Both the position numbers and the translations under genes were made by a program. Of a DNA stretch of 64,000 bases, positions 1 to 9,295 are shown one piece after another (the first letter of the stretch is position 1; the number at the start of each line of letters is the position of its first letter). The notes under the pieces were generated by a model that saw only the letters and a program-made list of their open reading frames with translations, did no database searches and was not told where the DNA came from. Source of the DNA: Bacteroidales bacterium (GTDB lineage Bacteria; Bacteroidota; Bacteroidia; Bacteroidales; UBA932); contig JAFRRW010000010.1 of the NCBI GenBank assembly GCA_017427885.1, positions 1 to 64,000 on the forward strand. The letters are read 5' to 3'.

Positions 1-20
1 CCTGACTCGTGTGAGTCAGG
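1..20 (-). terminator. Hairpin downstream of tRNA-Asp
   Basis: A perfect 8-bp inverted repeat (CCTGACTC/GAGTCAGG, 4-nt loop) lies just past the 3' end of the minus-strand tRNA-Asp. It is likely a terminator or 3'-processing stem. The window edge hides any T-tract. Confidence 0.6.
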
Positions 21-26
21 CTCTTG

Positions 27-100
27 CAGTGCGGAAGGGACTCGAACCCTCGACCTCCGGCGTGACAGGCCGGCGTTCTAACCAGCTGAACTACCGCACT
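27..100 (-). tRNA. tRNA-Asp (GTC anticodon)
   Basis: Reading the minus strand, a full cloverleaf is visible: acceptor AGTGCGG/CCGCACT, D-arm GTTC..GAAC, anticodon arm with loop carrying GTC, and a T-arm with GGTTCGAGTCC. The discriminator base is G and no CCA is encoded, so CCA is presumably added after transcription. Anticodon GTC reads Asp codons. A strong promoter lies about 40 nt upstream and a hairpin follows the 3' end, so it appears to be a single-gene transcript. Confidence 0.95.
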
Positions 101-141
101 ATTTCATCCACTTAAAGATGTCCCGCTGTCATTCGGGATTG

Positions 142-172
142 CAAAGATAGGTATTTTTAATCGTTATCCAAA
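142..172 (-). promoter_or_regulatory. Promoter of tRNA-Asp
   Basis: On the minus strand TTTG (172-169), a 19-nt spacer and TATCTTTG (149-142) match the Bacteroidota -33/-7 consensus TTTG-N19-TAnnTTTG. It points at the tRNA-Asp gene. Confidence 0.8.
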
Positions 173-285
173 TTTTTCTCAAAAAAAAAATCCATCCTTT
201 CACTGGGTCGGCCTTATATGTCAGGAAAGCCGTTCATTTACATTTTATTTTTTCTTATTTTTACAAGTAATAAATATACCACGTA

Positions 286-3200
286 ATGAAACCGAACTTG
301 TTATCCGCTGCCGCCGCCCTGCTTCTTCTCGGCATCCCGGCGGTATCTTCCGCCCAGGTCAAGCTCAGCGAGACCAAAACCACCATTCCGACCTATCTTG
401 TGGGGAATCCCGAGACGGATCCTTATTTCTTCACAGGGAGGGCATATCAGGGAGCGGCCGGCCACGTCTATCCCTACCCTATCTACGATATCCTGACGGA
501 TGAACGCGTGGACAGGGACTACAAATACCTGATTCTGGAGAACGAATACACGCAGATAGGAGTACTTCCGGAGATCGGCGGCAGGATATTCTCGGCCGTC
601 GACAGGCAGACCGGCTACAATTTCTTCTACCGCCAGCACGTCATACGTCCGGCTCTGATCGGAATGATCGGTTCCTGGATATCCGGAGGCGTGGAATGGA
701 ACGTCCCGCACCATCACCGCGCCTCGTCCACGCTCAACGCAGGTTATGAACTCGTTGAGAACGCCGACGGCAGCAAGACGGTATGGGTGGGAGAGACCGA
801 ACTACGCCAGCGGCTGAAGTGGAGCATCGGACTAACTATGTTCCCCGGAAAATCATACGTGGAGGCCACGTTCGAGATCCAGAACCGCACCCCCATGATG
901 CAGTCGTTCCTCTACTGGGCCAACGTGGCGGTTCACGCAAACGAGAACTACCAGGTCAATTTCCCGCCGCAGACGGTGTACGGGACCACGCACAGCAAGA
1001 CCAACTACTCTGACTGGCCCTATACGGCCGCAGCCGGGAGCAAAGAGCCGTGGGATACCAGCTGGTGGAAGAACTGGAAAGGCTCCAACTCTACTTTCGC
1101 GGTCAATTATTCGCAGGAATTCTTCGCAGGCTATGACTTCGGACAAGAGGCCGGAGTGGTCCATTTCGCTAACCATCACGTCGTTCCCGGGAAAAAGTTC
1201 TTCCTCTGGGGTACGGACAGCGTCTGGAACGAGATGCTTACGGAAGAGGACGGCGCCTACCTCGAAGTCATGGTGGGAACCTTCTCCGACAACCAGCCTG
1301 ATTACAGCTGGATCGGTCCGAACGAGGTCCGCGTCACCAAGCAGTACTGGTATCCTATCAAGAAGATAGGAGGAGTCAAGAATGCGACACTCGAGGCGGC
1401 GGTAAACGTAGTACGCAAGGACCCTACCACCGTGATGGTAGGATACAACGCCACCTCCCTCTACAAGGGAGCCAGGCTTCTCGTCAAGGCGGGAGGCGCC
1501 GTGATAGCCGACCGTACTCTTGACATCGATCCAGACACCCCCTTCCTCGAGGACTTCACTATTCCCTCCGCAGTAAAGGATTCAGACATATTCACAGGAC
1601 TCTACGACGCCGATGGAACGGAACTTGTCAGTTACAGTCCCGTCGTCAAGGACGAAGTGGAACGGCCTCACCCCGCGGACCGTCCGAAGACCAATCCTTC
1701 CGATTATGAGACGGTGGAGGAACTCCTGCTTGCCGGCCAGCGTCTCGAGGAATTCCACAACGCCCGACTCGACCCTCTCCCCTATTACGAGGAAGCCCTC
1801 AAGCGTGACCCCCAGAACGCCCGCGTCAATGTCAACCTCGGCATCTACTATGCCCGCCGAGCCAGGTGGGAAGAGGCCGAAGGCTACCTTCAGAACGCAT
1901 ACCAGCGTCTTACGGGCCTCCATTATATGCCCGAAATCGACAAGACCGGTGCAATCTACCAGACCAACCCCAAGGACGGCGAGATGCTCTACTATCTCGG
2001 AGTCGTATCCCGGGCACTCGGGAAAAACGCCGAGGCCGAGACATATTTCTGGAAATCGACCTGGTATCCCGGGTTCCAGTCCGCCTCATTCCGCTATCTG
2101 GCAGAACTTTACTGGATCAACGGAGAAAGGGGAAAGGCTATGGAAGCCATCGACAACTCTCTTGACCTCAGCGGCAAGAGCACCGTTTCCCGCTTCATCA
2201 AGTCATTCTTCCTGAGCGAGCAGGGCCGCACCTCCGACGCAAAGGCTTTGCTAGAGAAGAACATAGCCTTCGACCCCCTCGATTTCCTCAGCCGTATCGA
2301 ACTGGCGCGCCTCAACGGCGACGACGCAGCGCTGGGCAAGGCCTTCAAGCATATGGGCATACCACTGCAGGAAGTCCTGGAAGCCTCTACATACTATGGC
2401 GGCGTCGGCGCATACAAGCAGGCCGTATGGCTGCTGGACCGCGCCATCGCCCTCGGCACTCCATATGCTTCCACTCCGATGCAGAAGAACGCCGTCGAGC
2501 CCTTCACGGCTTCCCCGCTTCTCGACTATATGGCAGGCTGGTACACCGCCCAGGCCGGTGACAGGGAAGGAGCCCTGGCCCGCTACCGCAGGGCGGCAGT
2601 AATGTCCCCGGACTACTGCTTCCCGTTCCGCGACGAGGAAAAGCGCATGCTCGAAGACGTAATCGCTGCCAACCCTTCAGACAGCAAGGCCCCCTACTAT
2701 CTGGGCAACCTGCTGTATTATTATGACCAGAAAGACGCGGCGATCGATGCCTGGAAACAGTCTTCCGCCCTCAATCCAAACTACGGAATGGTCTGGCGCA
2801 ACCTCGGCTTTGCCGCTAACAGGCACCTGAACGACAAGAAAGCCGCTGAGGAATACTACCGCAAGGCTATAGCCGCGAACTCGTCCGATCCGAAATTCTT
2901 CACGGAGTATGACATCCTGTCCGAGGCCGTTGGCACTCCTTCCAAGGACCGCCTGGCATTCTTGGACAAGAACCGCAAGACCGTATTCGGGTCAGACGAC
3001 GCCACGGCGCGCCTGGTCCACCTCTATGTCGAAAACGGCAAATACGACGATGCCCTGAACATCCTCAACAACCGTCATTTCCGTGTATGGGAAGGCGGTC
3101 AGACAGTATATACGCAGTTCGTCGACGCCCACCTCCTTAGGGGTCTCGGACAACTTTCGAAGAACCGGGCGGCCAAGGCCCTCGAAGATTTCCAGGCAGC

Positions 3201-3678
3201 CGGCACCTTCCCCAGCAACCTGGAGACCAACGAACTCTCCACCGGCCCCACCGTCGCAAAGGTAGCCTATCACCAGGGACTCGCATATGAAGCCCTCGGA
3301 CAGGCGGACAAGGCGCGCGAGGCCTTTGAGAAGTGCATAAGGACGGCCGGAGGCCGTGTTGACGAGAGCAAGTACTTCGTGGCGATGGCACAGAAGAAGC
3401 TCGGCCTCACGGAAGAAAGCGAGAAGTCAGTCAACGAAATGCAGGAGTACATCGACAGGCTGCTGAAGCAGAGCGGCGCATCGTCCGTCATCGACATCTA
3501 CTCCAAATTCGGAAGTGACGGAAACGCCAGCACCATAATGGCCCGCAACATCTACCTCCAGGGCCTGGTGGACCTGGCACGCGGCAACAAGGCTTCCGCC
3601 CGCGATAACTTCACCCGTTCGCTGGATATCAGTTCCTCGAACGTTTGGGCGAAATATTTCCTGTCAGCCAGCAAATAA
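286..3678 (+). CDS. Secreted DUF5107 protein with C-terminal TPR array
   Basis: A 1130-aa exported protein. A signal peptide covers residues 1-23 (hydrophobic AAALLLLG core, cleavage before Gln24). The DUF5107 region follows (about 40-345; 'EIGGRIFSA', 'WNVPHHHR'), resembling the galactose-mutarotase/beta-sandwich modules tied to glycan metabolism in Bacteroidota. From about residue 490 to the end are tetratricopeptide repeats ('ALKRDPQNARVNVNLGIYYA' and many related helices). The exact activity of DUF5107 proteins is unsettled; a carbohydrate-binding or sugar-processing role is inferred. It heads an apparent operon with two sialate O-acetylesterases, 27 nt upstream of the first. A near-consensus -7 (TATTTTTA) lies at 256-263. 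Confidence 0.85.
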   Translation: MKPNLLSAAAALLLLGIPAVSSAQVKLSETKTTIPTYLVGNPETDPYFFTGRAYQGAAGHVYPYPIYDILTDERVDRDYKYLILENEYTQIGVLPEIGGRIFSAVDRQTGYNFFYRQHVIRPALIGMIGSWISGGVEWNVPHHHRASSTLNAGYELVENADGSKTVWVGETELRQRLKWSIGLTMFPGKSYVEATFEIQNRTPMMQSFLYWANVAVHANENYQVNFPPQTVYGTTHSKTNYSDWPYTAAAGSKEPWDTSWWKNWKGSNSTFAVNYSQEFFAGYDFGQEAGVVHFANHHVVPGKKFFLWGTDSVWNEMLTEEDGAYLEVMVGTFSDNQPDYSWIGPNEVRVTKQYWYPIKKIGGVKNATLEAAVNVVRKDPTTVMVGYNATSLYKGARLLVKAGGAVIADRTLDIDPDTPFLEDFTIPSAVKDSDIFTGLYDADGTELVSYSPVVKDEVERPHPADRPKTNPSDYETVEELLLAGQRLEEFHNARLDPLPYYEEALKRDPQNARVNVNLGIYYARRARWEEAEGYLQNAYQRLTGLHYMPEIDKTGAIYQTNPKDGEMLYYLGVVSRALGKNAEAETYFWKSTWYPGFQSASFRYLAELYWINGERGKAMEAIDNSLDLSGKSTVSRFIKSFFLSEQGRTSDAKALLEKNIAFDPLDFLSRIELARLNGDDAALGKAFKHMGIPLQEVLEASTYYGGVGAYKQAVWLLDRAIALGTPYASTPMQKNAVEPFTASPLLDYMAGWYTAQAGDREGALARYRRAAVMSPDYCFPFRDEEKRMLEDVIAANPSDSKAPYYLGNLLYYYDQKDAAIDAWKQSSALNPNYGMVWRNLGFAANRHLNDKKAAEEYYRKAIAANSSDPKFFTEYDILSEAVGTPSKDRLAFLDKNRKTVFGSDDATARLVHLYVENGKYDDALNILNNRHFRVWEGGQTVYTQFVDAHLLRGLGQLSKNRAAKALEDFQAAGTFPSNLETNELSTGPTVAKVAYHQGLAYEALGQADKAREAFEKCIRTAGGRVDESKYFVAMAQKKLGLTEESEKSVNEMQEYIDRLLKQSGASSVIDIYSKFGSDGNASTIMARNIYLQGLVDLARGNKASARDNFTRSLDISSSNVWAKYFLSASK

Positions 3679-3705
3679 ACGGATTCTACATAATCTATCA
3701 TAACA

Positions 3706-5727
3706 ATGAAAAAAACTCTCTTTCTTGCAATCGTCGTCCTGGGCGCACTCTTAGTTCCGGGAAGACTCTCATCAAAGGTGGTTCCCGAAACCATCTTCAC
3801 CGACAACATGGTGCTTCAGCGTAACGCCACGGTACAGATCTGGGGCAAGGCCACCCCGCTGTCCAGGGTATCGGTCAAGCCTTCCTGGACGACTGAAACC
3901 TACTGGGCCCCTGTAGGGAAAAACGGCAAATGGGGTGCTCAGTTCCCCACTCCGGACGCCGGAGGCCCCTACACCATCACCCTTTCCGACGGTGAAGAAC
4001 TTACCCTGAAAAACATCTTGATCGGAGAGGTGTGGGTATGCAGCGGGCAGTCTAACATGGAGATGCCGATGGGCGCCCAATGGTCTAAGGATGGCAAGGT
4101 AGGTGTCGACGGGTTCCAGGAAGAGATAGCTTCCCTGGACAAAGTTCCCGGCCTGAGGCTGATCAACCTGAACAAGGTCACGAGCAACGTCCCCCTGGAA
4201 AGCGCATCCGTCACCAACGGAGGCTGGACCGTCTGCACTGAAGAGACCGTCACCCCCTTCTCCGCCACAGCCTATTTCTTCGGGAAATATCTGTATGAGA
4301 ACCTCGGAATACCCGTGGGCCTGATCGAGACCTGCTGGGGAGGAACCATAGCGGAGGCCTGGACGAGCAAGGAATCCCTCAGCAACATGCACGATTTCGA
4401 CAAGAGCCTGGAAGCCCTCGAAGACCTGCCCGAAAGGGTAAAGAACTGGGAGGCCGATCACCAGAGGGCCATAGACCAGTGGAAGGTTACGGTGAACGGC
4501 GCTGACCCTTCCTGGAAGAACGGGAAAACCAACTGGGCGACGAAGGACGTGTACGACGCTTCCTGGGGGGACATTGAGAACCCCTGCAAGATGCAGACGC
4601 TTCTGGGAGAGGACTTCGACGGTGCCGTCTGGTTCCGCAAAGCTGTCGACATCCCCCGCTCCTGGGCCGACAAGGACCTGACCCTCAGTCTTTCCACCAT
4701 AGACGACGAGGACTGGACCTTCTTCAACGGTGTCCAGGTGGGCAACATCGACGGATACGATACCGACAGGGTATACACCGTTCCCGGCTCGAAAGTGAAA
4801 GCCGGAAAGGCAGTGATCGCCGTCAGGGTCATCGACTATCAGGGAACCGGAGGAATCTGGGGAGAACCTGACAAAATGTTCCTTCAGGTCAAGGGAGACG
4901 ACTCCACCCGCATCCCCCTCGCCGGAACCTGGAAATACAAGGTGTCCGTACCCAAGGAAGAAGTTCCCGAACTGCCGGTGAGACTCGATCCGGGTCCCAA
5001 CTTCCCCACCCTCCTCTACAATGCGATGATCAATCCCATCGTGGGTTACGGCATCCGTGGAGCCATCTGGTACCAGGGTGAATCCAACGCCGAAAGGGCC
5101 GCCCAGTACCGCGAACTCCTTCCCCTGATGATTCGGGACTGGAGAAAGGCCTGGGGTTATTCCTTCCCCTTCTATATCGTGCAGATAGCCAATTTCATGG
5201 ACGCGCAGACCGGTCCCGAGGAATCCTCCTGGGCCTTCCTGCGTGACGCCCAGAAAGAGACCGCCCAGCAGCTGGAGAACGCCGGCCTGGCCGTTACCAT
5301 CGACATCGGAGAAGCCGAAGACATCCATCCCCGCAACAAATATGACGTAGGCAAGAGGCTCGCCCTCCAGGCCCTCGCCAAGACATATGGCAAGAAGGTC
5401 GTCTACGACGGACCTATGTATCATACTTACAAGATCAAGGGCAACGAGATAGAAATCCTCTTCCACTCGGCGGAAGGGCTGACCACATCCGACGGAAAGG
5501 CTCCTGAAGGCTTCTGGATCGCCGGTTCCGACCACATCTTCCACAAGGCTGAAGCCAAGATCTCCGGGAAGAAGGTCATCGTTTCATCTCCCGAGGTGGA
5601 ATTCCCCGTGGCGGTACGATATGGCTGGGCCAACAACCCTTACTGCAACCTTGTGAACGGCGCCGGCCTGCCCGCCAGCCCGTTCCGCACTGATGACTGG
5701 CAGCAGGTCAGGGGAGGTACTAAATAA
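3706..5727 (+). CDS. Sialate O-acetylesterase (paralogue 1)
   Basis: A 673-aa exported SASA-family carbohydrate esterase that should remove O-acetyl groups from sialic acids or other glycans. Residues 1-24 form a signal peptide. The nucleophile motif GQSNM carries Ser116. The conserved Gly block appears as 'AIWYQGESNAERA' and the catalytic Asp/His pair as Asp539 and His541 in 'DIHPRNK'. A beta-sandwich insertion sits at about 305-400 ('WTFFNGVQVG'), as in two-module bacterial sialate esterases. It is the middle gene of the operon and is followed after one base by a close paralogue. Substrate choice among acetylated sugars cannot be read from the sequence. Confidence 0.9.
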   Translation: MKKTLFLAIVVLGALLVPGRLSSKVVPETIFTDNMVLQRNATVQIWGKATPLSRVSVKPSWTTETYWAPVGKNGKWGAQFPTPDAGGPYTITLSDGEELTLKNILIGEVWVCSGQSNMEMPMGAQWSKDGKVGVDGFQEEIASLDKVPGLRLINLNKVTSNVPLESASVTNGGWTVCTEETVTPFSATAYFFGKYLYENLGIPVGLIETCWGGTIAEAWTSKESLSNMHDFDKSLEALEDLPERVKNWEADHQRAIDQWKVTVNGADPSWKNGKTNWATKDVYDASWGDIENPCKMQTLLGEDFDGAVWFRKAVDIPRSWADKDLTLSLSTIDDEDWTFFNGVQVGNIDGYDTDRVYTVPGSKVKAGKAVIAVRVIDYQGTGGIWGEPDKMFLQVKGDDSTRIPLAGTWKYKVSVPKEEVPELPVRLDPGPNFPTLLYNAMINPIVGYGIRGAIWYQGESNAERAAQYRELLPLMIRDWRKAWGYSFPFYIVQIANFMDAQTGPEESSWAFLRDAQKETAQQLENAGLAVTIDIGEAEDIHPRNKYDVGKRLALQALAKTYGKKVVYDGPMYHTYKIKGNEIEILFHSAEGLTTSDGKAPEGFWIAGSDHIFHKAEAKISGKKVIVSSPEVEFPVAVRYGWANNPYCNLVNGAGLPASPFRTDDWQQVRGGTK

Positions 5728-5728
5728 C

Positions 5729-7714
5729 ATGAAAAGACTTCTGCCTGCGTTTCTGACGCTCTTTGCCTTACTGGCTCCAGCAGAACTGTTTTCCAAGGTC
5801 GTCCTTGCCCCAATCTTCTCGGACAATATGGTGCTGCAGCGCAACACCGACGCAAAGATCTGGGGCAAGGCCGGTCCGGGAAGCGAAGTCTCCGTAAAAC
5901 CCTCCTGGGACGCCAGAACATACACGACTCCCGTCAGACACGACGGGAGTTGGAGCATTCTCCTCCCCACCCCGGAGGCCGGAGGCCCGTACTCGATCGT
6001 CTTTTCAGACGGAGAAGAACTCCGGCTTGAAAACGTCCTGGTCGGAGAGGTCTGGCTCTGTGGCGGCCAGTCCAATATGGTAATGCCGATGGAAGGCCTT
6101 GGAAGGGGCGTCGTGAGGATGGAAGAGGAATTGTCGAACACCGACAAGGTGCCCGGCATACGCCTTCTTTTAGTAAACAAGGCTTTCAGCCATCTTCCTC
6201 AGGAAAATGCATCCGTAGCCAATGGAGGCTGGACAGTCTGCACCCGTGAGACCCTGTCTCCCTTTTCGGCTGCGGCCTATTACTTCGGAAAACATCTCTA
6301 CGATGCCCTCGGCGTCCCCGTCGGACTCATTGAATCCTGCTGGGGCGGCACCCGTTCCGAAGCCTGGACCAGCAAGGAAGCCCTGTCCGAAGTCCCCGCA
6401 TTCGAGGATGAACTCTCGATAGTCGACAACCTCCCCGAAGATCTAGGGAAAAAGGTGGCCGAGTGGCACGAGACGCTGGATGCCGAGGATCCCTCCTGGA
6501 AGGGAGGCACCCGCAACTGGGCAGGAAAGGACCTCGACGAATTCGGCTGGAGGGAAATCCTGACCCCGAACAAGATAGAGATAATTGAGGGCCTCAACTT
6601 CCACGGATCCCTGTGGTACAGAAAGACCATCGACATCCCGAAGGATTGGGCAGGGAAAGACCTGACTCTCAGCCTTTCAACCGTAGATGACAACGACTGG
6701 ACCTTTTTCAACGGAGTCCAGGTTGGACATACGGACGGGAACGTGGCCAAGAGGGTGTACACCATCCCCCGGTCCCTGGTTAAAAAAGGGAAGGCGGTCA
6801 TCGCCGTCAGGGTGGTCGAGGAGTGTTGGTCGGGAGGTCTCGTCGGAGAACCCGATGAAATCTTCATCCAGGTAAAAGGAAAGGACGGGAGCCGCATACC
6901 CCTTACGGGAATGTGGAAATACAAGGTGGCGATGCCTAAACGCGCCTGCCTGGACCCGAAACCGGACGAACTGAATTTCCCCACGTTGCTTTACAATGCG
7001 ATGATCCATCCCCTAGTGGGCTATTCCATACGTGGGACGATCTGGTACCAGGGAGAGTCCAATTCCGACAGGACCGACCTCTACGGCACCCTCCTGCCCC
7101 TGATGATCCAAGACTGGCGCAAGGCCTGGGGTTATACATTCCCATTCTACATCACCCAGATCAGCAGTTTCACCGATCCTCAGGTATCGGAAAGCATAGA
7201 CCCGAAGCAGCCGGAGACGGGCTGGCCTTTCGTGCGTGAGACCCAGCTGGAAACGTCGAAGCATATGGAGAACTGCGGCCTGGCCGTAACGATAGACATC
7301 GGAGAGGCAGATGACATCCATCCGATAAACAAATACGACGTAGGGAAAAGGCTTGCCCTCCAGGCCCTTGCGAAGACCTATGGGAAGGATGTGGTCTGCG
7401 ACGGGCCTGTGTACAGCGGTTATGTAATCAAGGATGGAGCAATTGAGATTTCATTCGACACGGACGATGGCCTCAGGACTTCGGACGGGAAGGATCCGAT
7501 AGGATTTTACATCGCCGGGGTTGACCACGTTTTCCACAAAGCGGAAACCAGACTGTCGGGTAACAAGGTGATCGTCTCGTCGCCCAAAGTAACGGCCCCG
7601 ATAGCAGTCCGCTACGCCTGGGCAAAGAACCCCCTCAACAACCTGGTCAACGACTCCGGACTACCGGCCAGCCCGTTCCGTACGGATAACTGGCCACAGG
7701 TCACCAGAAGATAG
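5729..7714 (+). CDS. Sialate O-acetylesterase (paralogue 2)
   Basis: A 661-aa tandem paralogue of the preceding esterase with the same layout: signal peptide (1-20), GQSNM nucleophile Ser115, a jelly-roll insertion ('WTFFNGVQVGHTDG'), 'TIWYQGESNSDRT', and Asp529/His531 in 'DIHPINK'. The reading frame is open further upstream, but the ATG at 5729 begins a clean signal peptide one base after the previous stop, so that start is used. Long stretches match the upstream copy with diverged loops, indicating an older duplication rather than a recent copy. It probably targets a related but different acetylated glycan. Confidence 0.9.
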   Translation: MKRLLPAFLTLFALLAPAELFSKVVLAPIFSDNMVLQRNTDAKIWGKAGPGSEVSVKPSWDARTYTTPVRHDGSWSILLPTPEAGGPYSIVFSDGEELRLENVLVGEVWLCGGQSNMVMPMEGLGRGVVRMEEELSNTDKVPGIRLLLVNKAFSHLPQENASVANGGWTVCTRETLSPFSAAAYYFGKHLYDALGVPVGLIESCWGGTRSEAWTSKEALSEVPAFEDELSIVDNLPEDLGKKVAEWHETLDAEDPSWKGGTRNWAGKDLDEFGWREILTPNKIEIIEGLNFHGSLWYRKTIDIPKDWAGKDLTLSLSTVDDNDWTFFNGVQVGHTDGNVAKRVYTIPRSLVKKGKAVIAVRVVEECWSGGLVGEPDEIFIQVKGKDGSRIPLTGMWKYKVAMPKRACLDPKPDELNFPTLLYNAMIHPLVGYSIRGTIWYQGESNSDRTDLYGTLLPLMIQDWRKAWGYTFPFYITQISSFTDPQVSESIDPKQPETGWPFVRETQLETSKHMENCGLAVTIDIGEADDIHPINKYDVGKRLALQALAKTYGKDVVCDGPVYSGYVIKDGAIEISFDTDDGLRTSDGKDPIGFYIAGVDHVFHKAETRLSGNKVIVSSPKVTAPIAVRYAWAKNPLNNLVNDSGLPASPFRTDNWPQVTRR

Positions 7715-7716
7715 CT

Positions 7717-7819
7717 ACGGTATTCCCGGTACTGATTCCAGTAACTCTGCCACCCTCGGCAAGATAAGAGGGAGGGGCCGCAAAGCGGCGTTATCTGGAA
7801 TCAGTACCGGGAATACCGT
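7717..7819. repeat. Structured intergenic repeat, copy A (57-nt core in a 23-bp perfect inverted repeat)
   Basis: It lies between two convergent genes. Perfect 23-bp arms at 7717-7739 and 7797-7819 enclose a 57-nt core (7740-7796). On the minus strand the core reads AGATAACGCCGC...GGCAGAGTTACT and contains hairpins GCCGC-TTT-GCGGC and TGCC-GAGGGT-GGCA. The core is homologous to the two cores at 12483-12554 and 12593-12664, while its arms are unrelated in sequence to theirs. It lacks a 15-nt GGCCCCT/AGGGGCC segment present in the other copies. No ORF or transposase is present. Bidirectional termination or RNA processing is a likely effect. Confidence 0.85.
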
Positions 7820-7827
7820 TGAATGCG

Positions 7828-9165
7828 CTATTTCAGCCGCTCTTCGAGGGCGGCTGTCTGCGCTTCGTAGCCGGGCTTGCGAAGGAGGGCGAACATATTC
7901 TTCTTGTACGCCTCCACGCCGGGCTGGTTGAAAGGATTGATACCCAGGAGATAGGCGCTGACGCCGCAAGCCACTTCGAAGAACTGGAACAGGCCTCCGA
8001 GGTTGTATTCATTGATCCTCTCGACCGACACCTCCAGCTGGGGCACCCCGCCGTCGATATGGGCGAGCTTGGTGCCGAGTTGCGCCATCGCGTTGCAATG
8101 CTCGACGTGCTTCCCTGCGAGATAGTTCAGTTGGTCGAGGTTCTGGGGGTCGCTGCCGATGATCACGCTGCGGTTGCTCTTCTCCACGTTCACGACAGTC
8201 TCGAACATCACCCTGTCACCTTCCTGGATGAACTGGCCCATCGAATGGAGGTCGGTGGTGAAATTGACCGATGCCGGGAAGATACCCTTCCCTTCCTTGC
8301 CCTCGGACTCCCCGTAGAGTTGTTTCCACCACTCTCCGAGATACTGGAGCTTGGGATTGTAGGAAACGAGGATCTCGACTTTCTTTCCATACTTGGAATA
8401 GAGGAGGTTCCTCATCGCGGCATACTTTACTGCGACATTGTCCGCGCTCCTTTCTTCAAGGGCCTTTTCCATCTCTGCAGCCCCGGCAAGCATCGCCCTG
8501 ATGTCGAATCCTGCCAAAACGATGGGGAGGATTCCCACCGGAGTGAGAACCGAATAACGTCCTCCGACATTGTCGGGAACAATGAAGGTGCGGTAACCTT
8601 CCTGGGTCGAGAGAGTCTTGAGGGCCCCCTTGTGCTCATCGGTTATTGCGACGATCCTCTCGGAGGCATCCTTGTAGTTCTTTTCGATATATTCCTTTAC
8701 GATCCTGAAAGCCACGGCGGGTTCGGTGGTGGTGCCGGATTTGGAAATGACCACGGTCGCCACGTTCCTTTCCGCCACGAGGTCCATCAGTTCGGCGAGG
8801 TACTCCTCGGAAAGGTTGTTGCCGGCGAATACGATCTCGGGATTTTCCTTCTTCCCGGAAAGCTGTTTCGCAAAGTTGTGGGAAAGCGCCTCGATGGCGC
8901 AGCGGGCGCCTAAATAGGAGCCGCCGATGCCGATGACCACCACGAGGTCGACTCCCTTGGCCTTCCACCCGTCCCTGACGGCTTCGCAGGCCTGGATGAG
9001 GGGTTCCGGAGTGGTCGTGGGAAGGTGCTTCCACCCGAGGAAGTCGTTTCCTGCGCCTTTCTCGCTTTCAAGCACGTCCAAAGCGCTCAGAGCTTTATTG
9101 ATAAATTCTTGATAAACAGATTCTTTTACAAAGGAGGAGCAACCTCCGAGATCAACTTTAACCAT
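7828..9165 (-). CDS. pgi: Glucose-6-phosphate isomerase
   Basis: A 445-aa cytosolic enzyme interconverting glucose-6-phosphate and fructose-6-phosphate. Recognisable PGI segments are 'VIGIGGSYLGARCAIEAL', 'VVISKSGTTTEPAVAFR', 'GGRYSVLTPVGILP' and 'HMGQ'-type 'LHSMGQFIQEG'. Length fits the short PGI form usual in Bacteroidota. The frame stays open upstream to 9435, but that extension is low-quality and crosses the promoter TAAATTTG (9206-9199), so the ATG at 9165 is chosen. It is transcribed alone and converges on the esterase operon across repeat copy A. Confidence 0.95.
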   Translation of the reverse strand: MVKVDLGGCSSFVKESVYQEFINKALSALDVLESEKGAGNDFLGWKHLPTTTPEPLIQACEAVRDGWKAKGVDLVVVIGIGGSYLGARCAIEALSHNFAKQLSGKKENPEIVFAGNNLSEEYLAELMDLVAERNVATVVISKSGTTTEPAVAFRIVKEYIEKNYKDASERIVAITDEHKGALKTLSTQEGYRTFIVPDNVGGRYSVLTPVGILPIVLAGFDIRAMLAGAAEMEKALEERSADNVAVKYAAMRNLLYSKYGKKVEILVSYNPKLQYLGEWWKQLYGESEGKEGKGIFPASVNFTTDLHSMGQFIQEGDRVMFETVVNVEKSNRSVIIGSDPQNLDQLNYLAGKHVEHCNAMAQLGTKLAHIDGGVPQLEVSVERINEYNLGGLFQFFEVACGVSAYLLGINPFNQPGVEAYKKNMFALLRKPGYEAQTAALEERLK

Positions 9166-9198
9166 ATAATTAACCTTAAAAACCAACTGTTTGGTCCA

Positions 9199-9206
9199 CA
9201 AATTTA
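9199..9206 (-). promoter_or_regulatory. pgi promoter -7 element
   Basis: Minus-strand TAAATTTG matches TAnnTTTG. It is 33 nt upstream of the pgi start and supports that start. No clear TTTG -33 is seen. Confidence 0.65.
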
Positions 9207-9270
9207 TGATTTTTCCGTTAAAACTCCTTCCTTTCCTATGGAAAGAGATATGGGAAAACGGAAAAAACAT

Positions 9271-9278
9271 TAATTTTG
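9271..9278 (+). promoter_or_regulatory. Promoter -7 element of the 9.3-12.5 kb operon
   Basis: TAATTTTG fits TAnnTTTG, 17 nt before the ATG at 9296. The leader would be very short and lacks a Shine-Dalgarno sequence. Confidence 0.6.
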
Positions 9279-9295
9279 AGGAAAAATAACAGATT

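Noticed and set aside
3772..5544. 590-aa open frame antisense to the first sialate O-acetylesterase
   Set aside because: No family motif, no promoter or start context; it arises from GC-rich third positions of the real esterase, whose catalytic residues are intact.
7819..8913. 364-aa frame antisense to pgi
   Set aside because: Covers the conserved pgi coding sequence and has no recognisable domain; shadow of codon bias.
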